From an uncultured Chryseolinea sp. (GTDB lineage: Bacteria; Bacteroidota; Bacteroidia; Cytophagales; Cyclobacteriaceae), in the NCBI GenBank assembly GCA_946478915.1, contig CAMLER010000363.1:1-5735 (forward strand): a DNA stretch of 5,735 bases, in the 5' to 3' direction. How positions within the stretch are numbered: position 1 is the stretch's first letter; each line of letters begins with the position of its first letter. Below the pieces are notes generated by a model. The model was not told the DNA's origin. It worked only from the letters and a program-made list of their open reading frames with translations, and ran no database searches. Made by a program: the position numbers and the translations under genes. Positions 1 through 5,735 of this stretch are shown in pieces.

Positions 1-1667
1 TGCTGGAATCAAAAATGCAGGCAATCTATAAGAAGAATGAACCTGTGTTAAAATGCGCGTTCGTATTGCAACCTTTAGCAAAAATTCACCTTCATTCCAA
101 TTTCCTGGCGGATATTCCGGGACATGGTAACGCTCAAAACGTTTATATTTTTTCGGTGGTTGCCATCTTTATCCTCGTCGTAGCCTGTTTAAATTTTATG
201 AATCTTGCCACGGCGCGAGCAGCTCGCCGGGCAAAAGAAGTGGGATTGCGCAAAGTAGCTGGAGCGGTCAGGCCACATTTAATGGCGCAGTTCCTTGCCG
301 AGTCTTTGGTAGTCGCCCTGATTTCGTTGGTGCTGGCAGTGCTTTTCATTTACCTTGTTTTGCCCTATTTCAATGATCTCGGAGGGAAACAGCTTTCACT
401 GGATTTGACGAACATAAAAATTTTTGGTGGGCTGCTCGGAATAACCGTCCTTACCGGTTTGTTAGCCGGTAGCTATCCTGCTTTATATCTTTCCGGATTT
501 GTTCCGGCAGCTGTTCTGAAAGGGAATTCCACAGCACGCGGCTCCGGTAGCATTTTCCGCAATACAATGGTAGTAATTCAGTTCGCGGTCTCTATTTCTT
601 TGATTGTGGGAACAGCTGTTGTATACCGGCAATTGCAATACATTCAGCAATTGAATCTTGGATACGATAAAGAAAACCTGTTGTATGTGCGTATGTCCGG
701 GGAGTTGTGGTCCAAGTACCAAACCTTGCGCACCAAGCTTGAAAATAACCGGTTGACGAGCCAGTACTCCTTCATCTCTGAACTTCCGACTGGACCATCA
801 GGCGCAACAATTAGTGTGAATTGGAAAGGCAAGGATCCCAACACACAACCACTCTTTTACCACCTCGCTATTGACGAAAATTTTGAAGAAGTATTTAAAG
901 CCACATTTCTTGATGGTCACGGTTACGGCGAAAATGCACAAGCGGATTCCGTGAATATCATTGTTAACGAGGAGGCTTTGAAAACAATGAACATGAAATT
1001 GGAATCAGCGGTCGGGTCCAGAATTAATATTTGGGGAACAGAGCGAACGATCATCGGGGTAGTAAAAAACTTCAATTTCAAGCCTGTTCAGGAAGCCATC
1101 GGCCCGATGTTTCTGCAGCGCAATACATGGGGTGGGAATGCTATTGTGAGGACTTTACCGGGTCAAATACCAAAAACAATTGAGGCACTTGAAGAAATTT
1201 GCAAAGAACTGAATCCAAGCTATCCCTTCGAATTCAATTTTGTTGATCAGGATATTGCCAACATGTATACAGCTGAGCAACGCTTGGGCAAACTCTTTAA
1301 TGTATTTGCCGTACTGGCTATTGTGATTTCCTGTCTCGGGCTGTATGGCTTATCAGCTTATCTGGCAGAACGACGAACTCGAGAACTGGGTATACGCAAG
1401 GTGTTAGGTGCTTCAGGCTTTCAGTTAGTATATCTTTTGTCCGCAACCTTTACGCGGCCGATCTTGATCGCTACCATCATTGCAGTACCATTGGCTTGGT
1501 ATGGTATGAACGAATGGCTTAGCGGATTTGCTTATCATATTACAATTCCCTGGATAGTCTTTGTCATAGCCTTCGTATCAGCTTTGGTAATAGCCTGGTT
1601 AACGGTGAGCTTCGAATCTATCAAAGCGGCGAGGACTAATCCGGTGAATTCGTTGCGATCGGAATAG
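1..1667 (+). CDS. ABC transporter permease, MacB/FtsX type (5'-partial)
   Basis: This is the C-terminal part of an inner-membrane permease of the MacB/FtsX superfamily. The reading frame is open to the window edge (L-E-S-K precede the Met at 15), so that Met is internal. About 554 residues are visible; family members in Bacteroidota usually run near 800, so the first membrane helix and most of the first periplasmic domain are missing. Numbering from Met15, an FtsX-like domain covers ~43-165, opening with the hallmark NFMNLATAR (60-68) and KEVGLRKVAGA (74-84). A helix at ~183-203 leads into a second MacB-type periplasmic domain (~205-425). A second FtsX domain (~427-545) has LGLYGLSAYLAERR then ELGIRKVLGA (457-466). 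The end, AARTNPVNSLRSE, is typical. Such proteins pair with a separate ATPase; none is visible here. The substrate is unknown; export or a mechanical role on envelope molecules is inferred from MacB. The stop codon TAG abuts an octamer array. Confidence 0.95.
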   Translation, partial: LESKMQAIYKKNEPVLKCAFVLQPLAKIHLHSNFLADIPGHGNAQNVYIFSVVAIFILVVACLNFMNLATARAARRAKEVGLRKVAGAVRPHLMAQFLAESLVVALISLVLAVLFIYLVLPYFNDLGGKQLSLDLTNIKIFGGLLGITVLTGLLAGSYPALYLSGFVPAAVLKGNSTARGSGSIFRNTMVVIQFAVSISLIVGTAVVYRQLQYIQQLNLGYDKENLLYVRMSGELWSKYQTLRTKLENNRLTSQYSFISELPTGPSGATISVNWKGKDPNTQPLFYHLAIDENFEEVFKATFLDGHGYGENAQADSVNIIVNEEALKTMNMKLESAVGSRINIWGTERTIIGVVKNFNFKPVQEAIGPMFLQRNTWGGNAIVRTLPGQIPKTIEALEEICKELNPSYPFEFNFVDQDIANMYTAEQRLGKLFNVFAVLAIVISCLGLYGLSAYLAERRTRELGIRKVLGASGFQLVYLLSATFTRPILIATIIAVPLAWYGMNEWLSGFAYHITIPWIVFVIAFVSALVIAWLTVSFESIKAARTNPVNSLRSE

Positions 1668-1706
1668 TGTTGACGTGTTGAGGTTCGAAGTGTTGATGTT
1701 TCCGAT
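1667..1706 (+). repeat. Octamer array A, 3' flank of the permease gene
   Basis: Five tandem units start at the last base of the permease stop codon. They are GTGTTGAC (1667-1674), GTGTTGAG (1675-1682), a 7-base GTTCGAA (1683-1689), GTGTTGAT (1690-1697) and a degenerate 9-base GTTTCCGAT (1698-1706). The consensus is GTGTTGAN with the last base variable. Read in the sense of the upstream gene, the array is rich in G and T and poor in C. It is too short and irregular to be coding. A matching array in opposite orientation lies at 1773-1809. Confidence 0.85.
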
Positions 1707-1801
1707 AGGCGCTAGCCCGCAATTCCCAATTTAGATGCTGTTACAATTTTAGAAAGGAGAAAACTGCTAGAGCGCAACTTCAACACATCGAACATCAACA
1801 C
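1675..1801. terminator. Candidate bidirectional terminator hairpin between convergent genes
   Basis: Positions 1675-1700 and 1776-1801 are inverted repeats matching at 23 of 26 positions without gaps. The match continues weakly outward (5 of 8 further pairs), giving arms 1667-1700 and 1776-1809 that touch both stop codons. A second, inner helix is possible between GCGCTAGC (1709-1716) and GCTAG plus CGC (1766-1770, 1773-1775), with a 2-base bulge on the right arm and an 8-base bulge on the left. The loop is long and no clear U-run follows, so this is not a classic intrinsic terminator. Its place between two converging stop codons suggests transcript ends or 3'-end protection; that role is inferred. 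Confidence 0.5.
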
Positions 1802-1809
1802 TCCAGCAC
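1773..1809 (-). repeat. Octamer array A', 3' flank of the exporter gene
   Basis: On the minus strand the array begins directly after the exporter's TAA. Units are GTGCTGGA (1809-1802), GTGTTGAT (1801-1794), a 7-base GTTCGAT (1793-1787), GTGTTGAA (1786-1779) and a partial GTTGCG (1778-1773). The order of unit types (8, 8, 7, 8) is the same as in the array following the permease gene, so the two arrays face each other as an inverted pair. Within the three best-matched units only the final, variable base differs. Confidence 0.85.
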
Positions 1810-3624
1810 TTATCTATAGCCCGCCGCCTGCATCTCAAACAACTCCGAATATCTTCCCCGCGCTTTCATCAGTTCATCGTGTGATCCGACTTCGCTTACT
1901 TTTCCATCTGCGATAACGGCTATCCTATCCGCAATTCTGACAGTGGAGAATCTGTGTGAGATAACAATCCCAATTCGTCCTTTTAGATTTTCCTTTAGCT
2001 CTGCGAAAATTGCCGCTTCTGCCTCGGGATCCAGCGATGACGTTGGTTCATCCAGTACCCAGATGTCTGCATCCCTGTACATGATCCTCGCCAGCGCAAG
2101 GCGTTGCCATTCTCCCCCAGACAAGTCATGCCCGCCCTCAAAAAGGCGTCCTACCTTTGAGTCGAGACCATTTGGCATTTTTTTAATAAGCCATTCGCTG
2201 CGCGCGTCGCTAAGGGATTTCAGGACGCGATCATCGGATACTTCAGCACTTGGCCTACCCATGGTAACGTTTTCGCGGACAGTCAACTCGTAGTTAGCAT
2301 AGTCCTGGAATAGAACGCCAACACGATTTCTCAATTCTTCCGGGTCAGTTTTTCTCAGATCAACCCCTCCAATGGTAATAGAACCTTCGTCCACATCATA
2401 AAATCTCAGTAAAAGTCTAATGATCGTACTCTTTCCCGCGCCGTTCTCACCTACCAATGCTATGAGTTCGCCTTTGTTGATGGTGAGGTTAAAATTTTGT
2501 ACGGCATACTCAGAACTTCCCGGATATTTAAAGCTGACATTATTAAACACAATTCCCTTGTCGAAACTGACCGGTAACGGTTCTGGATTGTCCACCTTCT
2601 TTACCAATTCATCAATAGAAAGAAATGAGAAATAGTCATCGAGGAATGTTGTGTGTTGATCAACGGAAACAAACGTGCTGGATATCAACGCCAGGGTTGA
2701 AGACACGGAAGTAAAAGCTCCAATCACCAGGACAACGCCACCAGGATCTATCAAACCTTCCGCACCTTTTATAGAAACAAAAAGATACGCGAGCGCTAAA
2801 GTTGTTCCGGTTACAATTCCGGTTAGAATTGAAACGCGGGTGCCAGATCGATACATCAACTCGCGTTGGCGATACAAATTTTCGGACAAATTGCTATGCC
2901 GTCCTAACAAATAGTCAGCGAGAACATAGGCACGGATTTCTTTTGTAGTCCTCGGTTGCGCGAGTAAATCGCCGATGTACCCGCGCTCTCTTTCTTCCGG
3001 AGTTTCTTTGTAAAAAAATTCGTACAACTTCGAAGTAACCCGACTTTCTAATGCCAGCGACAAGGCTGCTGCGGCGATGGCAAGAATTACGAGAACATAG
3101 TGGAGGCTGGCTAGTAACGAAGCCATCAGGATGATCGTAACAAGGTTGCTTGATAGTCCAAGAACTGACCATGTCAGATCTCCAGGTCTCCAGGAAACAT
3201 CTCTTTTTGCGCGTGCCAGCCGGTCATGCCAGTTCGAGTTGTCAAAATTTCCAATATCTACCTTAGATGCTTTGGCCAATAGTCTTCTTTCCGCTTCGAG
3301 TTCCACCCGACGCACAAACAAGTTTCTTCCATATCCCATATATGCACTGATAGTGCGCTGAAGGGTGGCCACTATCCACAACCCTACGACTATTGGCAAT
3401 AAGTCGGAAAAAGGAATTTTATGGCTACTGGCGTCGGCGATTCGATTAACTAGTATTGCACCGAGGTAAACCGCTATGGGCGTCATGGCCGCGTTGATCA
3501 TTCCCAGGATAGAAAATTTGATCAATGACCCTGGAGAGGCAGCCCATGCAAGTTCTAGCCCTTTTTTTAGATTTGCTTTTACCCGAGAAGCTCGGTTCGC
3601 TGCCCTTGGTATACCGGGTTCCAT
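1810..3624 (-). CDS. ABC exporter half-transporter (fused membrane and ATPase domains)
   Basis: This complete 604-residue protein has the usual length and order of a type IV (MsbA/MdlB-like) exporter and would act as a dimer in the inner membrane. The membrane domain spans ~33-322 with six likely helices (about 33-60, 74-97, 151-175, 176-193, 264-288, 295-322). The ATPase follows from ~355 with every catalytic element present: A-loop Tyr367, Walker A GENGAGKST (392-400), Q-loop Gln440 in LFQDY, signature LSGGEWQR (501-508), Walker B IWVLDE (521-526, catalytic Glu526), D-loop SSLD (529-532) and switch His557. There is no N-terminal C39 peptidase domain. The FQDYxxYELTVREN and GGEWQ wording and FDNSxxxDRLxRA in the membrane domain recall exporters found beside peptide or antibiotic clusters, but no cluster is visible, so the substrate stays unknown. 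The ATG at 3624 has no clear Shine-Dalgarno, and I found no convincing promoter in the ~65 bases above it. Converges with the permease gene. Confidence 0.95.
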   Translation of the reverse strand: MEPGIPRAANRASRVKANLKKGLELAWAASPGSLIKFSILGMINAAMTPIAVYLGAILVNRIADASSHKIPFSDLLPIVVGLWIVATLQRTISAYMGYGRNLFVRRVELEAERRLLAKASKVDIGNFDNSNWHDRLARAKRDVSWRPGDLTWSVLGLSSNLVTIILMASLLASLHYVLVILAIAAAALSLALESRVTSKLYEFFYKETPEERERGYIGDLLAQPRTTKEIRAYVLADYLLGRHSNLSENLYRQRELMYRSGTRVSILTGIVTGTTLALAYLFVSIKGAEGLIDPGGVVLVIGAFTSVSSTLALISSTFVSVDQHTTFLDDYFSFLSIDELVKKVDNPEPLPVSFDKGIVFNNVSFKYPGSSEYAVQNFNLTINKGELIALVGENGAGKSTIIRLLLRFYDVDEGSITIGGVDLRKTDPEELRNRVGVLFQDYANYELTVRENVTMGRPSAEVSDDRVLKSLSDARSEWLIKKMPNGLDSKVGRLFEGGHDLSGGEWQRLALARIMYRDADIWVLDEPTSSLDPEAEAAIFAELKENLKGRIGIVISHRFSTVRIADRIAVIADGKVSEVGSHDELMKARGRYSELFEMQAAGYR

Positions 3625-3689
3625 TATGTTAAAAATACTAAAGACGCGTGAGGAAAATCACCCGCCCCTGATAATTAAGTCCGACCATA

Positions 3690-3758
3690 CCCAATCTTAC
3701 CAATCTTCAAATCTTCAAATCTTCCAATTTTCTAATTTTCTAATCTTCAAACCTTCAA
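3690..3758 (-). repeat. Octamer array B, 3' flank of the small membrane protein gene
   Basis: Read on the minus strand, seven uninterrupted 8-base units run from 3758 to 3703. They are TTGAAGGT, TTGAAGAT, TAGAAAAT twice, TGGAAGAT and TTGAAGAT twice. A 9-base TGGTAAGAT (3702-3694) and a partial TGGG follow. The TGA inside the first unit is the stop codon of the upstream small gene. The plus strand has no G from 3684 to 3767, so the sense RNA is C-free for 84 bases and can form almost no Watson-Crick structure with itself. The array separates the iron-uptake gene group from the exporter gene. It may be a termination or 3'-end region, but unlike the array pair at the convergent junction it has no inverted partner. 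Confidence 0.85.
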
Positions 3759-3994
3759 ATCAAAATCGCCACAATTGCGTAAAGCAAAACGGCACCCGCC
3801 AGCAGGCTTTTTTTCTTGAAAACAAGTGAAGCGCCCATTAATATCAGTGTCAGTGTCATAGTCACTTTAGCAGTAACCGAATAGACTGTCCCCGCGGCAA
3901 ATAGATAGACAACATGCACCAGGCAAATATTGAGTACGAACAACGCAATTGGCACGAGATAGTGCTCAACAAAGGTATTGTGCTTTTTTTTCAT
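3755..3994 (-). CDS. Small three-helix membrane protein, unknown function
   Basis: A 79-residue protein I do not recognise. It opens with MKKKH, then three hydrophobic segments at about 12-34, 41-58 and 63-79, with KKK at 60-62 between the second and third. The last helix runs to the C-terminus (AIVAILI). Its ATG shares one base with the TGA of the PepSY gene (TGATG), a strong sign of translational coupling and the main reason to call it real. By analogy, proteobacterial siderophore-receptor/PepSY operons often carry small membrane proteins of unknown function (DUF3649 and DUF3325 types). I infer a similar accessory role at the inner membrane but cannot claim homology. The start codon is followed by a run of eight A (3991-3984), a possible slippage site. 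The stop codon lies inside the first unit of an octamer array. Confidence 0.75.
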   Translation of the reverse strand: MKKKHNTFVEHYLVPIALFVLNICLVHVVYLFAAGTVYSVTAKVTMTLTLILMGASLVFKKKSLLAGAVLLYAIVAILI

Positions 3995-5337
3995 CAGGCA
4001 GTTTGGATGGTTCTCTTCCTGATCCTGATCGTTGTGTATCGAACGAGTGCATAAATCGGCAGGCCTATCAGGATGCCATTGATGATAATGGCTGCGAGTG
4101 TCGCTGCTTGCGAATAACCGATGTAAAGACTGATCACTGCAATCAACACCAGAAAAAGGATTGCCAGTATACTATATGCAAACGTCAACTTCATCGGGTT
4201 TATCTCGACGTGTTTCTTCTTCCGACGATAAAGGTAAACGACAAATCCACTGATAGAGAGGAACCCACTGACTAATCCGAGGATAGCGTAAATTATCTTG
4301 AGGGCTAGTCCGCCAAAATCACCAAAGTGAAGTGCTTCCTGAACGAAGTAAAACTTGTGAGAAAACGGTTTTTCTCTCACATCGTATTTGTGCTGTGCTT
4401 TATAATCTGTTTTGGAGAGAACAAGGGTATTGATATTTCTTTCGTAAACCAAGCCGGAAATATTTCCTCGCACCGAAATGGTAGCCGATCCGTTAGTTGA
4501 CACGCCGATATCTGATGGAATCAATTCAGGAAATTCCTTTTTGACGGATGGAAAAACTTGAGTCCAATCAATCTTCAGGGCCCTGTCTTCTGCAGATTCC
4601 ATAATCACAGGGGCAGAATAGGCATTTGGAGTTTTGATATCGAATGCCCGCATCAACCATGGCTGCAATCCAAGCCATGCACCGGTAACTGCGATCACAA
4701 AGTTGAAAGCAAGTGCGCTAATTCCAAGCAACTTGTGCCAGTCTGCCATGACAATGCGCATTCCGACTTTCTTACGGACGTCTGGCCAGGCCTGCCGTTT
4801 CATAAAATTGCCGTAGATCAGTAGGCCGGTGACGGCCAGCACGACAAGTGCAACGCCACCAATGCCTACTAGTTGCCGGCCCCAATTGCCTTCGTACAAC
4901 CTTACGTGTACCTGCCGAAGATAGTTTGCCAGCGAGTTTTGATGATTTCGTTCACCGATAATGCGGTCTGCACCGGCATCTATAAAAAAATCATATCGTT
5001 GAAGTTCGCCACCTTCGGGTCTGACAATCAGATCAACTTCGGCAATATCGCCCGCTTCCTGCGGCAAACGGATTGTCATTGAAGAATATTCAGGCAACAA
5101 TTTCGTAAGGGAATCAATGGAATTGGCGATTTGAGGATACGTTGCCGGAGTGGGGCTAGACTTCGCCTCATAGCGATACTTCAAAATCAGGGAGTCAATC
5201 TCAGGAATAAAGACAGCCAGAGCTCCCGTTAGACTAAGAACACCGATAAGTATGCCCGCGTACAATCCAGCCCAATGATGGATCTTCCAAAGGAGTTTCT
5301 TGTCATTTCTTTTCGGCTTTTGCGTGCGCATGGGCAT
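3994..5337 (-). CDS. PepSY-associated TM helix protein, candidate ferric-chelate reductase
   Basis: This complete 447-residue inner-membrane protein belongs to the PepSY_TM family (COG3182; relatives include PiuB and FoxB). Helix 1 (~23-46) is preceded by the diagnostic WKIHHWAGLYAG (17-28) and ends in LTGALAVFIPEID (36-48). A periplasmic PepSY-like region follows (~60-150), then helices ~154-176 and ~201-224 (opening ADWHKLLG), a second periplasmic region (~235-335), and helices ~343-370, 384-407 and 410-432. Conserved-looking histidines near membrane edges are His20/21, His144 (QVHVRL), His201 and His337 (EALHFGDFGG). In FoxB such histidines bind two haems used to reduce ferric siderophores; this role is inferred here. 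The gene starts 7 bases after the TonB receptor stop and overlaps the next start by one base, so it is mid-operon. An alternative start is Met3 (5331); neither has a Shine-Dalgarno, as is normal in Bacteroidota. Confidence 0.93.
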   Translation of the reverse strand: MPMRTQKPKRNDKKLLWKIHHWAGLYAGILIGVLSLTGALAVFIPEIDSLILKYRYEAKSSPTPATYPQIANSIDSLTKLLPEYSSMTIRLPQEAGDIAEVDLIVRPEGGELQRYDFFIDAGADRIIGERNHQNSLANYLRQVHVRLYEGNWGRQLVGIGGVALVVLAVTGLLIYGNFMKRQAWPDVRKKVGMRIVMADWHKLLGISALAFNFVIAVTGAWLGLQPWLMRAFDIKTPNAYSAPVIMESAEDRALKIDWTQVFPSVKKEFPELIPSDIGVSTNGSATISVRGNISGLVYERNINTLVLSKTDYKAQHKYDVREKPFSHKFYFVQEALHFGDFGGLALKIIYAILGLVSGFLSISGFVVYLYRRKKKHVEINPMKLTFAYSILAILFLVLIAVISLYIGYSQAATLAAIIINGILIGLPIYALVRYTTIRIRKRTIQTA

Positions 5338-5344
5338 TTCGTTG

Positions 5345-5735
5345 TTAGAAAGTATATCCTACCCCGATCAGGAAATTGCGCGGGGTACCCGGGAACAACC
5401 TGTTGAAGTCATATCCGCCGACCCAATGTGTCTTGTTAAATACGTTGTTGAGGTTAGCGGAAAGTTTGAATCTATCAATTGTATAATAAAGCGCGACGTC
5501 CGCCACTACATACGACGGCAGTGTAAGGATGTCGCTAAATGTTGTTCTTGAACTTACATAGTTCGCGCCCGCTCCGATGCCAATACCTTTGAGTGTTGGC
5601 ATTGTAAAAGTGTATTTTGCCCAGATACCTCCTTGATTCCTCGGAGCGTTGGGAAGGATATCGCCGACCTCGGTTTCATCCTCGCTTTTGGTGATGTATG
5701 TCTTGTTCACAGCAAGATTCGCGGTAACACTCAGG
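5345..5735 (-). CDS. TonB-dependent siderophore-type receptor, C-terminus (5'-partial)
   Basis: The last 129 residues of an outer-membrane beta-barrel receptor are visible. The frame is open to the window edge, and the GTG at 5710 is an internal Val rather than a start. The pattern is that of the final strands of siderophore receptors (FhuA/FoxA-like). It shows an LPNAPRNQGGIWAKYTF segment, then an LPSYVVADVALYYTID strand pair, then LSANLNNVFNK (the usual N-hydrophobic-N-x-F-[DN]-K turn). It ends in FPGTPRNFLIGVGYTF, with the G-x-PR motif and the C-terminal Phe needed for barrel assembly. Full-length members usually have ~700-800 residues, so the plug and TonB box lie off-window. The stop is 7 bases from the PepSY gene, which supports a role in ferric chelate uptake. 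The exact ligand cannot be told from this fragment. Confidence 0.93.
   Translation of the reverse strand, partial: LSVTANLAVNKTYITKSEDETEVGDILPNAPRNQGGIWAKYTFTMPTLKGIGIGAGANYVSSRTTFSDILTLPSYVVADVALYYTIDRFKLSANLNNVFNKTHWVGGYDFNRLFPGTPRNFLIGVGYTF

Noticed and set aside
15..17. ATG as the true start of the permease
   Set aside because: The frame is open upstream to the window edge, and the protein would lack the first helix and most of the first periplasmic domain. The gene is cut by the window.
1667..1809. Miniature inverted-repeat transposable element
   Set aside because: The arms are tandem octamer units rather than unique terminal repeats. No target-site duplication is visible, and the ends coincide with both stop codons.
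1943..2293. 116-residue plus-strand open frame
   Set aside because: It is the antisense shadow of the exporter's ATPase domain, with a serine-rich low-complexity translation.
3648..3661. Small hairpin GTGA-GGAAAA-TCAC upstream of the exporter
   Set aside because: A four-base stem with no extension is expected by chance.
3690..3758. CRISPR array
   Set aside because: The units are contiguous 8-base repeats without spacers, and no cas gene is present.
3703..3760. Bacteroidota promoter (TTTG and TAnnTTTG elements) inside the octamer array
   Set aside because: Units give AAGATTTG (3723-3716 and 3715-3708), close to the -7 element, but the first base is wrong. The TTTG at 3751-3748 is 24 and 32 bases away, longer than the usual spacing. 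The resemblance follows from the repeat composition.
3476..3829. 117-residue plus-strand open frame crossing the octamer array
   Set aside because: It starts antisense inside the exporter and runs through the repeat array, with a repeat-derived translation (SNLQIFQFSNF). This is chance openness of a G-free tract.
3949..4275. 108-residue plus-strand open frame with several cysteines
   Set aside because: It lies wholly antisense to the PepSY gene and the start of the small gene. Its sequence is unlike a folded protein and it has no independent support.
5300..5551. 83-residue plus-strand open frame spanning the receptor/PepSY junction
   Set aside because: It is antisense to two well-supported genes and has no recognisable features.

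Overview
The window looks like chromosomal DNA from a member of the Bacteroidota, most probably a Cytophagia/Cytophagales-type bacterium. Three things point there. The first gene is a large MacB/FtsX-type permease of the kind these genomes carry in many copies. The visible gene starts lack a recognisable Shine-Dalgarno sequence. The 3' flanks carry low-complexity octamer arrays, which I associate with this phylum from memory rather than from a citable study. Taxonomy below phylum is inference.

Layout. Positions 1-1667 (+) hold the last ~554 residues of an ABC-transporter permease whose N-terminus lies outside the window. It converges on a complete ABC exporter half-transporter at 3624-1810 (-). 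The 142 bases between their stop codons are almost entirely one inverted repeat, built from two facing arrays of an 8-base unit (consensus GTGTTGAN). A compact minus-strand gene group follows, read from the right edge leftward: the C-terminus of a TonB-dependent siderophore-type receptor (5735-5345), a PepSY-associated transmembrane protein (5337-3994), and a small unrecognised three-helix membrane protein (3994-3755). The gaps are 7 bases and a 1-base stop/start overlap, so these three look like one operon. Between its end and the exporter start lies a second kind of octamer array (consensus TTGAAGAT, 3758-3690).

How the genes fit together. The TonB receptor would bring a ferric chelate across the outer membrane. 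The PepSY protein is a candidate inner-membrane, possibly haem-containing, ferric-chelate reductase, and the small protein is a possible accessory of that step. The exporter downstream on the same strand could be co-transcribed by read-through, but the 130-base gap and array make it more likely a separate unit. Its substrate is unknown.

The most unusual feature is not a gene. All three gene 3' ends in the window run directly into an octamer array at the stop codon. Each array has the same polarity relative to its own gene. At the convergent junction the two arrays form a stop-to-stop hairpin whose mismatches in the core stem fall only on the variable base of each unit. No rRNA, tRNA, CRISPR array, insertion sequence or complete mobile element is visible, and no stretch over 300 bases lacks a gene.
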